Positions 21,801 to 32,930 of a DNA stretch of 64,000 bases are shown in pieces. This stretch comes from Congeria kusceri (Eukaryota; Mollusca; Bivalvia; Myida; Dreissenidae). Each line of letters starts with the position of its first letter. Positions within the stretch are counted from its first letter, which is position 1. Both the position numbers and the translations under genes were made by a program. A model generated the notes under the pieces. It saw only the letters and a program-made list of their open reading frames with translations. It ran no database searches and was not told where the DNA came from. The stretch lies in NCBI GenBank assembly GCA_027627225.1, contig CM051032.1:67342820-67406819 (forward strand), in the 5' to 3' direction.

Positions 21801-21840
21801 GCCCTGCATATTATTAGAACACACAATTTTACATGGCCCA
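21773..21840. repeat. 34-bp tandem duplication
   Basis: Two adjacent copies of a unit containing GCATATTATTAGAACACACA and ending TTTTACATG. Confidence 0.85.
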
Positions 21841-21943
21841 CTAGAAGTAAAACACCTGCCAAAATGTTTATGAATTGGGGATGCATCTGAAACCAGATAC
21901 AAAAATTTGCAAATACATGATTTTCTGTTACATATATATACAT

Positions 21944-22259
21944 GAAGCCTTGTACAAACAGAAAACTTACAAGCTACAATAACATAGCTTAAATTAACAG
22001 TCTGCAAACGTTTATTACATTTTGTTGAAGTATATTTATCTGAGCGTACAAACCTCTCGCGGCTATGAAGCCCACTCACCGACTGACTAGCCCACCTGTT
22101 CTTTACCTGGTGTGGCTAGTCTATCACGTGGAACATAGAGCATGCGCACATCAACTTGTGTTAATAACATTATAATATTTTAATATCCAGAGAAGGATGT
22201 TATCTTGCTAGGTATTATGAGACGGATATGTTATTTTGCTATGTATTATGTTACATTTG
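21944..22259. other. Spacer, nothing firm seen
   Basis: No feature beyond a weak ORF; a CACGTG lies near 22,116. Confidence 0.4.
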
Positions 22260-22590
22260 TCCCCTATTTAAGAAATTTAGGTGGGTAAATTTATAATATA
22301 AATATTTAAAATATTTATATATTTAAGATTGTAACATAATATAAATGCTCAATATAAATCTAACATTTAAATATATATGATATTAATTGTATATTTGAAA
22401 CCGAAACATAATATAAATGGACAATATATATATAGTATTTAAATATTAAACCGTTAACATACCGGAGACCTTAACATAATATAAATGTATAGTTTAATTA
22501 TTTAACACATGTCTATACCTGAGACCTAAACACAATATTATTTTATTAATTTACTTATATGTTTATCACTATAAGTTCTCTTTTTTTCCA
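22260..22590. repeat. AT-rich degenerate repeat block
   Basis: Irregularly repeated ACATAATATAAATG motifs every 60-80 bp in very AT-rich DNA. Confidence 0.55.
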
Positions 22591-22750
22591 CACAAATGTT
22601 TTAGTGTTCCTGGCTGTAGGTATTGGCTGGCGCTCCCGGGTTGACGGACGTGGTAGGGTCCCTGTGCCCTACCGACCACAACGAAGGTCATCCGTCGCGG
22701 ATCCATGTGGCTAGAGCGTCATCAGTGCGTGGTCCCGTCCCCGTCGCATT
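22591..22750. other. GC-rich island beside the coding-like block
   Basis: Contains GCGCTCCCGGGTTGACGGAC and GTGCCCTACCGACC. It is clearly richer in GC than everything around it, with no open frame of note. It is possibly the 3' part of the same inserted or retained sequence as 22,751-22,986. Confidence 0.4.
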
Positions 22751-22986
22751 CTAAACTCCTTGTCGGAGCTCCACGCCGATGACTTGGCCATAAACACAAA
22801 CAAAAACTAGTTCCGGGCATCCGCCGCCTGTGGCCAGCAGAGGCAGGCTCTTCCCCAGTAAATTGCTGGCTACCTTGGCAGCAACGTTTACCGCCAGCCG
22901 CACCATTCTATCTTCAGGCAACACGTCTGCCGCTAGGGCTCGAAAAATGTTTATGGAAGTTCTAAAAGTTGACTCGTAGTTGATTC
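22751..22986 (-). CDS. Unrecognised coding-like block (possible terminal exon or gene fragment)
   Basis: On the minus strand an acceptor-like ATTCATAG precedes 22,986 and the frame stays open to a TAG at 22,751, about 77 codons. The predicted residues look protein-like: INYESTFRTSINIFRALAAD, then MVRLAVNVAAKVASNLLG and KSLPLLATGGG. There is no ATG near the start, so it would be an internal or terminal exon, or a remnant. GC content is much higher than the flanks and stays high through 22,600-22,750, where I see no frame. It could be part of a mobile element or a retained gene fragment. I do not recognise the family. Confidence 0.35.
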
Positions 22987-23458
22987 CTATGAATTTGCCA
23001 TTATGTTAATCCACAGAAAGGAAAGTTCGAATAATTAAGAATTGAAGACACAATTGCTATGGTTAACGTTCAACTGAATTGAATAATACATTTCCTTAGG
23101 AAAATACCCATTGTTTTAATTTTTTATAATGGTTTATCTTTTATTGTATAAAAAAATTCATATAATTGGTGTCTAATTGGCGCCTATTATCAGTCCCACA
23201 TGATATCCAGGAAAACTAAGTTTTTGAATCGCTATCAAATTACACAGGTAACTATTAAAAAACAATGTCTTAAGCGAGCATCTTAACCACGGGTGTCTTG
23301 AGGGCACCGCGTGGTCTTATTGCTCTACTGATTATAAAGTACAGCTTCACCTAGATAGATGTTTGAGAAATCTACCCAGGACTTATGAACTTAAATGAAA
23401 ATAATATACATATTACAAAGTCATATTTTCATAATAATACATTTAAATTACTGCAACC
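22987..23458. other. Intergenic, no feature seen
   Basis: AT-rich, with no ORF or repeat of note. Confidence 0.45.
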
Positions 23459-23720
23459 GTGTTGTTTATTTGCAATCAAAGACGTGTTGTTTATTTGCAA
23501 TCAAAGACGTTAGTTGCATTGCACATACCATGAAGTTCAATAATTGACATCTTACTTATCTGGTTTGAATAGGTGCCAATAGTAAACAGTCATATACATC
23601 CCAAATATGTGAGTAGTTTAAAAAACGTTATATTTCATTTTGATGCAGCTAGAATGTTTGGACAACAGTACTCATTAATAAACAGTTAATTATTATTAAT
23701 TAATTACAATTCGTAAGTAT
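23459..23720. repeat. Dispersed block, inverted relative to 41,100-41,340
   Basis: The reverse complement of this stretch aligns with intron 1 of the secreted-protein gene (shared ATGGTATGTGCAA, 'ATAGTAAACAGTCATAT' against its complement, and GTGAGTAG). It begins with a 25-bp tandem duplication containing GTGTTGTTTATTTGCAATCA. It is an unclassified interspersed repeat or a duplicated segment. Confidence 0.6.
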
Positions 23721-23827
23721 ATTATATATCCGTATAAGGCCACTATGTTACATTAAAAGATCATCGTTTAAATAAACAAACACAAATATATACACCCAAA
23801 AGTCCTAATTGTTCTTGATGTTTAGTA

Positions 23828-24103
23828 TTAGTAAATGTATATTGGGTTGTTTACTCCATCTTCCACGATTATCGGCCAAAGAGGGTGAATGCCGTATTGT
23901 GGATGGGTTTGTCTAAATTTAATGTTCCAAATGTTCTTATGGTTTCTTAATTTGGGCTTGGTAGCTGTTGTCTTATTTGTGATGACCTCTCCTGCGTTTG
24001 CAGTTTTCGTGGTAGATGTCTTTGGTTTCAGGGTTGTTCTACTCGTTGTATTCTGGTTGTAATTCCGTTTGGTTACACTGCTCCTTTCGGTAGAATGGGT
24101 CAT
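23828..24103 (-). CDS. Hypothetical Thr/Lys-rich ORF, 91 codons
   Basis: Starts MTHSTERSSVTKRN, has a Thr/Lys-rich middle (TTLKPKTSTTKTANAG) and ends with a more ordered stretch containing HPQYGIHPLWPIIVEDG. The composition is not that of repeat-derived noise, and the tail looks protein-like. I do not recognise it, and there is no signal peptide, splice context or homologue in the window. It overlaps the 24,039-24,212 frame, so the two may be parts of one frameshifted or spliced gene. Confidence 0.3.
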   Translation of the reverse strand: MTHSTERSSVTKRNYNQNTTSRTTLKPKTSTTKTANAGEVITNKTTATKPKLRNHKNIWNIKFRQTHPQYGIHPLWPIIVEDGVNNPIYIY

Positions 24104-24212
24104 GTTTGACTGTTATTTGTCCAAATCTAAACATTGTACTTGCCCCGAATTCCTGTTTGAGTTGTTCTGATGTGAAAGATCTGTTAAATACTTCCAAATT
24201 GCGAGAATTCAT
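24039..24212 (-). CDS. Hypothetical short ORF, 57 codons, overlapping the preceding one
   Basis: Starts MNSRNLEVFNRSFTSEQLKQ and ends ELQPEYNE before TAG. It overlaps the start of the Thr/Lys-rich ORF in another frame. It is amphipathic in composition but unrecognised. Listed because the overlap could mark a frameshifted gene remnant. Confidence 0.25.
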   Translation of the reverse strand: MNSRNLEVFNRSFTSEQLKQEFGASTMFRFGQITVKHDPFYRKEQCNQTELQPEYNE

Positions 24213-24590
24213 TTTTAGTTTATAGTATAAATTCCAATATCTCTAATATTCTTCACCAGCTGTTACTTTTAGAGAGAACAGCTGTACTTAACTCATAATC
24301 CATATTGATTTTATCTTCATCAACAGCTACATTGAGAGTAGACAGTTGGACTTTTTTTTTCCCCAACATTATTCAAACTTCACATTGAGGATGTTAGATA
24401 GGACTTGATAATAATTAGGATTTCAATCCATACACATATCGGAAATTTATTGTGTATTTACAATATATGGCTGTTCTAAAACAATACTATGGCCTTTGTA
24501 AGACAATACTTTCTACTACTTCTCCAATATTACGATGTGGATGGATTAATTTCTCTCCTCAGCGTAATTGTCATCTTTTATTAGGTTATT
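24213..24590. other. Spacer, nothing seen
   Basis: Contains two inexact 'GAGAACAGCTGTACTTAACT' / 'GAGAGTAGACAGTTGGACTT' like stretches but no clear feature. Confidence 0.4.
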
Positions 24591-24817
24591 TGCAGAACAC
24601 TTATAGCAGTCATTCACTTGCAGAACACTTATAGCAGTCATTCACTTGCAGAACACTTATAGCAGTCATTCACTTGCAGAACACTTATAGCAGTCATTCA
24701 CTTGCAGAACACTTATAGCAATCATTCACTAGCAGAACACTTATAGCAGTCATTCACTTGCAGAACACTTATAGCAGTCATTCACTTGCAGAACACTTAT
24801 AGCAGTCATTCACTTGC
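24591..24817. repeat. 28-bp minisatellite, 8 units
   Basis: Unit TGCAGAACACTTATAGCAGT followed by CATTCACT; one unit differs (AGCAATCATTCACTAGC). Confidence 0.95.
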
Positions 24818-25244
24818 ACACATATATCGTGTTTGTTAGCCCGTTTATTATACTAAATAGCAAATCAACATTTACGTGTCAACAGCATGGCAACTATTCT
24901 CTTTGTTTAGGACATCATCAAAAAGACTAACAGACGGAATATATGGATATTTAAACAAATCGAATGTCAATAATTTCATCATCTGAAATACATTCTCTAA
25001 TTGATATACATTGCGATACAACTGGCAATACATTCACACCTATAGAAGTAACACGAGCTTCAAACTCAAAACAACAGGAAATACCTTAGAAATATCACTG
25101 CAGATACTTATTTGTACCGCATTGTCATTTTTGTTAACAGCATTTTAAATTCCTTCAATAAAAAGCACCACAACATTTAATAAGATTGGTAGGGTGATGT
25201 AAGGCCGCGTACTTTCTTCATATGTATTACTCATATATGTTATC
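24818..25244. other. Spacer, nothing seen
   Basis: No ORF, RNA or repeat recognised. Confidence 0.45.
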
Positions 25245-25819
25245 AACGTGCTTGTTTCATAGATATAATAAACGCAATTATATTCGCATTCATAATTTTA
25301 TAAGCCTATAATTTACCAAGACTAGTAAACATTTAAATGTATGGTATGTACATTGTGATGAAAGGGTTACTTACAAGTGTAATTTCACCTGACCACGATT
25401 ACAAAGATGTTTTGTGTATGTAATTAATGTGTAAGTATTTGAATGTATACATTTACTGAACATTGTATATGAAAGATATGCACATGTGTATGAAATGTTA
25501 TATTATTATTTCTTTGTAATTTTTGTTTATTATTGAAACGTGCTTGTTTCATAGATATAATAAACGCAATTATATTCGCATTCATAATTTTATAAGCCTA
25601 TAATTTACCAAGACTAGTAAACATTTAAATGTATGGTATGTACATTGTGATGAAAGGGTTACTTACAAGTGTAATTTCACCTGACCACGATTACAAAGAT
25701 GTTTTGTGTATGTAATTAATGTGTAAGTATTTGAATGTATACATTTACTGAACATTGTATATGAAAGATATGCACATGTGTATGAAATGTTATATTATTA
25801 TTTCTTTGTAATTTTTGTA
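25245..25819. repeat. Near-identical tandem duplication of 292 bp
   Basis: 25,245-25,536 and 25,537-25,819 both start AACGTGCTTGTTTCATAGAT and stay essentially identical through TTTCTTTGTAATTTTTGT. Such low divergence suggests a very recent duplication, or an assembly duplication. Confidence 0.92.
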
Positions 25820-25856
25820 TCAAAACATTGTAATTACAAATGGTTAAACCGTAAAT

Positions 25857-25964
25857 GCGTTTATATAAATATGCAGACAATAAAATAAAATAAAGATATT
25901 GTTAACATGTAATATGTTGGTATTATTATATTTTATTTTATTGTCTGCATATTTATATAAACGC
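25857..25964. repeat. Palindrome with perfect 36-bp arms and 36-bp loop
   Basis: Arms 25,857-25,892 and 25,929-25,964 are exact reverse complements, beginning GCGTTTATATAAATATGCAG on the left arm. The loop is AT-rich. There is no ORF and no terminal duplication. Confidence 0.9.
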
Positions 25965-26067
25965 AATTTTGTTATACCATATATAACGTTGTTGTATGAT
26001 GTCTTATGATACTTTTATACTTGAATATAATAAAGTGTGGAACAAACATAAATGTGTTCTTCACTTG

Positions 26068-26786
26068 TTTTTAGCTCACCTGAGCACAAAGTGCTTGGTG
26101 AGCAATATGTATAAGGGACCTCTCCTGCGTCGTGTCATTAGTTCTGACAGCTTGAATATTGCTCAGTTGCATCTTTGAATTATAATTTTCGAATTTTGGT
26201 AATGGGCTCATGTGCGGTCATAGAATGGGTTCAGCATGTCAAATGATAACATTTTGTAAATAATTTAGAAGGCACTTTTTGCACCTGACCCACTAGAAAG
26301 TAATAATTGCAGTCGAAAAGAAGTTATTCAAATTATTGAAAACCTTTTTATGCACTATCTAATTTTTATCATACAAACTTTGTCAGATTGCTGTGCTCAA
26401 TTGAATGTACATCATGTTTGATAATCATAGGTCGCTAGGGCAATACAAACCAGATCTATTAATTTCCTACTATGACTTTGAACCTTATTCTTTATCAGAT
26501 TAACTAGAGACTTTGCCAAATTGATTGCTACTTTGCAATGTAAGGTTGATTTCGATACAATTGTCTTGTGGGTCCAATACTAGACCTCGAAGTCTCCATC
26601 TTAAAAAAATAATACAGAACGCTTCTTTATCGGAGGTCAACTTCAAACTTAGTGTGATTATTTGCATCAATGAATTTAGATAAAGTTTGTTAGTGCGTCT
26701 TTTGATGAAATGTTAGGTCGCTTGGTCAAGAGATGTCTGTTGGTGAATAGCAGTGTTCTATGTGCTATATATGCAGCTATTGGCTT
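26068..26786. repeat. Family C repeat head and diverged interior
   Basis: It starts TTTTTAGCTCACCTGAGCAC with an inverted GCTTGGTGAGC just after, the usual hairpin head of a common bivalve repeat; a second copy starts near 27,978. The remainder is diverged, with 'GGTCGCTAGGGCAATACAAA' / 'GGTCGCTTGGTCAAGAGATG' style motifs. Confidence 0.5.
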
Positions 26787-27218
26787 TTAATCACTAATCA
26801 GATGAGCGATATAGGACCAGATTGGATCTCCTCTTTAATCACTAATCAGATGAGCGATATAGGACCAGATTGGATCTCCTCTTTAATCACTAATCAGATG
26901 AGCGATATAGGACCAGATTGGATCTCCTCTTTAATCACTAATCAGATGAGCGATATAGGACCAGATTGGATCTCCTCTTTAATCACTAATCAGATGAGCG
27001 ATATAGGACCAGATTGGATCTCCTCTTTAATCACTAATCAGATGAGCGATATAGGACCAGATTGGATCTCCTCTTTAATCACTAATCAGATGAGCGATAT
27101 AGGACCAGATTGGATCTCCTCTTTAATCACTAATCAGATGAGCGATATAGGACCAGATTGGATCTCCTCTTTAATCACTAATCAGATGAGCGATATAGGA
27201 CCAGATTGGATCTCCTCT
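26787..27218. repeat. 48-bp minisatellite, exactly 9 units
   Basis: Unit starts TTAATCACTAATCAGATGAG and contains GATATAGGACCAGATTGG. All nine units appear identical. The multiple-of-three length opens a 16-residue repeated artefact ORF. Confidence 0.97.
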
Positions 27219-27314
27219 TCAATTGTTGGTCAAGAGGATAACCCTGTTATATTATATTAACGTAAGAGATCTATGGTTATAATTATGTCCCCCATTGACG
27301 ATGGCAGGTTATTT

Positions 27315-27880
27315 TGTTAGCTCGACTATTCGAAGTATCGATGAGCTTTCCTACTCGCGTCGGAGTCCGCGTCTGAATTTGTTGAAGTTTTTATTCAAAA
27401 GTCTTGTAACTTCAAAACTACATAAGTTATTCACTAGAAACCTGTCTTCAACTCCAGTATCAAGGGCAACATTCGCCATAACTATGTTTTGTATTTTGAC
27501 AGAGTTATGCTCCTTTTTCACATAGATTTTTAGGTTAAAGTTTATATTCAAAAGTTGTGTAACTTCCAAACTACATAAGTTATTAAACGTGAAAGTTTGA
27601 ATGAATCTTTGTTATCAACTCTAACATCACATACCACATTCCCCATAACTCTGTTTCGTACTTTGACAGAGTTATGCCCCTTTTTCACATAGAATTTTAG
27701 GTTAAAGTCTATATTCAAAAGTCGGGTAACTTCAAAACTACGCAAGTTATTCACTTGAAACTTAGAATATACCTGTGTCATCAACTCCAACATCAAATGC
27801 CAAATTTTTCTTAACTCAGTTTTGAATTTAGACACAGTTATGCCCCTTCTTTACTTAGATTTTCAAAAAAATGTTTTGGT
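27315..27880. repeat. Family A repeat, copy 2, left part
   Basis: Starts TTAGCTCGACTATTCGAAG and carries the same ~120-bp units as 475-1,030. Its right terminus (TTTGAATAGTCGAGCGCGC) lies near 28,960-28,980, after an intervening Family C block. Confidence 0.75.
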
Positions 27881-27976
27881 GCTATACCTTCCAAACTACT
27901 AATGTTGTTCACTTGAAACTTTGAATGTAACATTTTCATCAAATCCTACATTGCATACAACAATGCTCTTGAACCT

Positions 27977-28860
27977 GTTTTTAACTCACCTGTGCTCACA
28001 GTGCTCAATGGTGAGCTATTTGTGATTAGTCTTTGTCCGTCGTCAGTCGTCAACATTTTACTTCAAATAACTTCGCTGAAACCACTGGGCGGATTTTAAC
28101 CAAACTTAGCAGGAATGTTCCTTAGATGGTCTTTGAACAAATTCCTTCAACTCTTTAGAATATATTGAAAACTCTGGTTGCCTTGGCAACCAAACCTTAA
28201 AAACTGGAAAACTCTGCATTATGAAAAAAAATCTTCTTGTCTGAAACCACTGGCTGGATTTGAAAATATTTTTAACAGGAATGTTCCTTTTGTGACCCTC
28301 TACCAAATTCCTCCATATCATTTTCATTCGTTAAAAAACATGGCCGCCAGGGAATGGGGCAGTTTTCCCTATAAGGCTATATTGAAAAATTTAAAAATCT
28401 TCTTGTCTGAAACCACTGGCTGGATTTGAAAATGTTCTTTGGGTGACCCTCTACCAAATTCCTTCAAATAATAATTGTGATTCGTGAAAAAAAAAAACAT
28501 AGCCGCCAGAGGGCGGGGCAGTTTTCCTTATATGGCTTTATTTAAACTTTGAAAATCTCCTTATATTGAACATTTCTTGTCTGAAACCTCTTGCTTGATT
28601 TCTAAATAATTTCACTGAAATTTTCCTTGCATAATTTCTTTCAAATCAAATGAACCTGTAAAAACATGGCTGCCAGGGTGCGAGGAAGTTTTCCTTATCT
28701 GGCTATATTGAAAATCTTCTTGCCAGAAACCACTTTAAGATTTTAAAATAATTTCACGGAAATGGGATGCCTCTGTACTAATTTTATTGAAGGTATTTGA
28801 ATTTGTTAAAATTATGGCTATTAATTATTGCTGTCAGTGGTCCATCAATATTTTACTAGG
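27977..28860. repeat. Family C repeat, ~150-bp units, nested in Family A
   Basis: The head TTTTAACTCACCTGTGCTCA with its inverted partner is followed by units containing 'GAAACCACTGGCTGGATTT', 'CCCTCTACCAAATTCCT' and 'ACATGGCCGCCAGGG'. Confidence 0.75.
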
Positions 28861-28899
28861 GTACCATTAAGGTGTACGTAACCTTTATTTATAAACAAG

Positions 28900-29000
28900 T
28901 CTATGTTTCTAGGTTTATTTCCCCTCTCCAGTTTTAAATAAATGTGCCAACTGAAAAACTTTGAATAGTCGAGCGCGCTAGCCTCTGACAGCTCTTGTTT
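28900..29000. repeat. Family A repeat, copy 2, right terminus
   Basis: Contains CCAACTGAAAAACTTTGAAT and AGTCGAGCGCGCTAGCCTCT, as at 981-1,025. Confidence 0.7.
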
Positions 29001-29320
29001 TGCTTATGTCGATCGATATACCTCTTTCGTTTCCGCTCTCTAAGTTCAACAGTTTTCATCTGATCTTTACCAAAGTTCGTGAAAATGTTTTTGGGCATAA
29101 TATCTAGGTCAAGTTTGATAATCAGCAAAATCGCCCCGGGAATTGTGGAGTTATGGTCCTTGAATTATCTAAAATTGGCATTTTTAACCGTTTCCGTTCT
29201 CTAAGTCCAACAGTTTTCATCCAATCTACACCAAACTTCATGAAAATGTTTTTAGTAATACATGTAAGATCTAGGTCAAGATTATAATCAGCCAAATGGC
29301 CCCAGGGGCCATATTCCAGA
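29001..29320. repeat. Family B repeat, copy 2
   Basis: Two units with 'TTTTCATCCAATCTACACCA' and 'GGAATTGTGGAGTTATGG'. Confidence 0.7.
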
Positions 29321-29334
29321 AACATCTTAAGTCT

Positions 29335-31470
29335 ATTAATTCCCCGCCGCAAAGCGGGAGGGGGATTATAGGAATGCCTTTCGTATGTCCGTCCGTCTGT
29401 CCGTAACATGTTCGTGTCCGCTCCATATCTCCTATACCCTTTGAAGGATTTGTATGAAACTTGGCTCAAATGTTTAGGTCATTGAGACGATGTGCAGAAG
29501 GCATGAGTCAGGCACGCTGGCTCAAGGGCAAGGTCACACTTGAAGGTCAAATATTCGAGCCTCCATTTCGTGTCCGCTCCATATCTCCTATACCCTTTGA
29601 AGGATTTTCATGAAACTTGGCTCAAATGTTAAGGTCATTGAGACGATGTTCAGAAGGCATGCGACAGTCACGCCGGGTCAAGGTCACACTTGAAGGTCAA
29701 ATATTCGAGCCTAAATTTCGTGTCCGCTCCATATCTCCTATACCCTTGAAGGATTTTCAACTTGGCTCAAATGTTAAGGTCATTGAGACGATGTGCAGAA
29801 GGCATGAGTCAGTCACGCCGGCTCAAGGTCAAGGTCACACTTGAAGGTCAAATATTCGAGCCTCCATTTCGTGTCCGCTCCATATCTCCTATGCCTTTTG
29901 AAGGATTTTTAATAAAACTTGGCTCAAATGTTTAGGTCATTGAGACGATGTGCAGAAGGCATGGGCCTTTCACGCCAGCTCAAGGTCAAGGTCACACTTG
30001 AAGGTTAAAATGTAGAGCCTCCATTTTCGTGTCCATTTTTCGTGTCCGCTCCCCTATACCCTTTGAAGGATTTCATGAAACTTGGCTCAAATGTTTTGCT
30101 CATTGAGACCATGTGCAGAAGGCATAAGCCAATCACGCCAACTCAAGGTCAAGGTCACACTTGAAGGTTGAATATTTGAGCCTGTATTTTCATGTCCGTT
30201 CTATATCTCCTGTGCCCTTTAAAGGATTTTCATGAAACTTGCCTCAAATGTTTATCACATTGAGGCAGTGTGCAGAAGGCATGTGGCATTCACGCCACCA
30301 CAGGGTCAAGGTCACACTTGAAGGTAAAATGTTTGAGCCTCCATTCTTGTGTCTGCTGCATTCGCAGCGGGAGGGGGATTATAGGAATGCCCTTCGTCCG
30401 TCCGTCAGTCAGTCCGTAACATGTTCGTGTCCGCTCCATATCTCCTATACCCTTTGAAGGATTTTTATGAAACTTGGCTCAAATGTTTAGGTCATTAAGA
30501 CGATGTGCAGAAGGCATGAGTCATTCACGCCGACTCAAGGTCAAGGTCACACTTGAAGGTCAAATATTCGAGCCTCCATTTCGTGTCCGCTCCATATCTT
30601 CTATACCCTTTGAAGGATTTGCATGAAACTTGGCTCAAATGTTAAGGTCATTGAGACGATGTGCAGAAGGCATGAGTCAGTCACGCCGGTACAAGGTCAA
30701 GGCCACACTTGAAGGTCAAATATTCAAGCCTTGATTTCGTGTTCGCTCCATATCTCCTATACCATTTGAAGGATTTTCATGAAACTTGGCTCAAATGTTT
30801 AGGTCATTGAGACGATGTGCACAAGGCATGAGTCAGTCACGCTGGCTCAAGGTCAAGGTCACACTTGTAGGTCAAATATTCGAGCCTCCATTTCGTGTCC
30901 GCTCCATATCTCCTATGCCTTTTGAAGGATTATTGATGAAACTTGGCTCAAATGTTTAGGTCATTGAGAGGATGTGCAGAAGCCATGGGCCTTTCACACC
31001 AGCTCAAGGTCAAGGTCACACTTGAAGGTTAAATTTTTGAGCCTCCATTTTCATGTCCGCTCCCCTATACCCTTTGAAGGATTTTCATGAAACTTGGCTC
31101 AAACGTTTTGCTCATTGAGACCATGTGCAGAAGGCTTTAGCCAGTCACGCCAACTCAAGGTCACGGTCAGACTTGAAGGTTGAATATTTGAGCTTGTATT
31201 TTTATGTTCGTTCTATATCTCCTGTGCCCTATAAAGGATTTTCATGAAACTTGCCTCAAATGTTTATCACATTGAGGCAATGTGCAGAAGGCATGAGGCA
31301 GTCACGCCACCTCAAGATCAAGGTCACACTTGAAGGTCAAATGTTTGAGCCTCCATTTTCGTGTCAGCTCCATATCTCCTATGCCCTTTAAGGAATTTTC
31401 ATTAATTAAGGTCAGTGTGATGCTTCAAAGTCACCTTTAAAATCTAATGAAGGATCACGGCGGGGGATAT
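29335..31470. repeat. Family D tandem array, ~150-bp units, about 13 copies
   Basis: The head near 29,345 (CGCAAAGCGGGAGGGGGATT) recurs near 30,360, so two arrays lie end to end. Each unit has CGTGTCCGCTCCATATCTCC, 'TTTGAAGGATTTTCATGAAA', GGTCATTGAGACGATGTGC and CTCAAGGTCAAGGTCACACT. The last motif contains TCAAGGTCA and direct AGGTCA half-sites. Confidence 0.85.
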
Positions 31471-31665
31471 AGCTGTCCTTTGGACTGCCTTGTCTTGAAA
31501 TATTTTCAAATTTTGGGTAGGTAATATTTTAATAACTACATATTCATTAATGATTCTAATTACAGATAAGTAAATAGTAGTTAATAATAAGTTGATGATT
31601 AGTGAACATTTAGCGGAATATCATATATAAATCAAATAAAATGCTTAAGAAAAATGAAAATGTTT
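31471..31665. other. Short AT-rich spacer
   Basis: No feature recognised. Confidence 0.4.
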
Positions 31666-32520
31666 AAGGCTAAGGATAAGATTGCAGCTGTTTCTGGAAT
31701 ACGACCCCAGGAAAAGTGGAGTTATGGCCTTGAATTATCTAAAACTAGCCTTTTTAGCCGTTTCCGCTCTCTGAGTCCAACAGCTTTCATCCAATCTTCA
31801 AACTTAATGAAAATGTTTGTAATAATAATATCTAGGTCAAGTTTGATAATTAGCCAATTGGCCCCAGGAATTGTGGAGTTATTGCCCTTGAATTATATAT
31901 AATTTGCCTTTTAGCTGTTTCCGCAGTTTTCCCCGATATTCTCCAAACTTCATGAAAATCTTTGTTATAATAATATCTCGACCAAGTTTAATAACCAGTC
32001 AAATCAGCCCAAGAATTGTGGAGTTATTGCCCTTAAATTTTCTGAAATTGGCCTTTTTTGCGGTTTCCGCTCATAAGTGTAACAATGTTCATCCAATCTT
32101 CACCAAACTTCATGAATATGTTTGCTGGCATAATATTTTGGCCAAGCTTAATAATCAGTCAAATCGCCTCAGGAATTGTGGAGTTACGGCCCTTGAATTA
32201 TCTGAAATTAGCATTTTTAGCCTTTTTTGTTCTCGAAGTCCAACAGTTCATAGCCGATCTTAACCCAACTTAGTGAAAATCTTTGTGGGCGTATTCTCTG
32301 GTATCGGGTCAACTCGGCCCGAATACTAACTCGGTCCGTTTTTTTCGGTCTGGTCCAACTCGGCCCACTATTATGAAGAGGAGTATCTCAGTTAAGTTCG
32401 ATAATCAACCAAATCGCTCCAATAACTGTGGAGTTATGGCCCTGCATTATGTCAAATTTGTCTTTTTAGCTATTTTTACCTAGAGGGGGCTTAACTGTTT
32501 TACAAACAGCTCTTGTTATA
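31666..32520. repeat. Family B repeat, copy 3
   Basis: About six units of the 10,380-11,100 type, with an unrelated 'GGTCAACTCGGCCCGAATAC' insertion near 32,310-32,365. Confidence 0.75.
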
Positions 32521-32559
32521 TGTTTATTTATAGATCCTTCATTTAAATGTATTATTTTA

Positions 32560-32930
32560 TTTAATAAGGGCAATAACTGTCTGAAAATTAATAAGACCGG
32601 AACGACCTGACGAAATGCGCATGCTGCATATAAAGTTACATATAATTCGAGTTATTAGTTCCTGAGATCTCGCCCGGAAATAAAACTTTCTATGAAAATG
32701 TCATATTTGTAATCAAAGGGCAATAACTCACTGAAAAATCATCAGACCGGAACGAGCTGAAAATATGCGCAGTCTACCCGGTAGGGATGCTGCATATAAA
32801 ATTTAATTGAATTCGAGTCATTGGTTCCTGAGATTTCGCGCGGAAACGAAGAACCGGACGAAACGACGGACGGACGGACATGGAGTATGATAGATAAAAT
32901 CTTCAGGGAAGAGCTTTTGACTACCGGACA
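32560..32930. repeat. Dispersed repeat E, copy 1
   Basis: Two units with GGGCAATAACTSWCTGAAAA-type starts, 'AGACCGGAACGA', 'ATGCTGCATATAAA' and 'TTCCTGAGATTTCGCGCGGA', then GACGGACGGACA. The same family forms the end of 49,182-50,092. Confidence 0.7.

Noticed and set aside
26760..27260. 166-codon ORF with a 16-residue repeat
   Set aside because: Entirely the 48-bp minisatellite; the repeat length is a multiple of three, so an open frame is expected.
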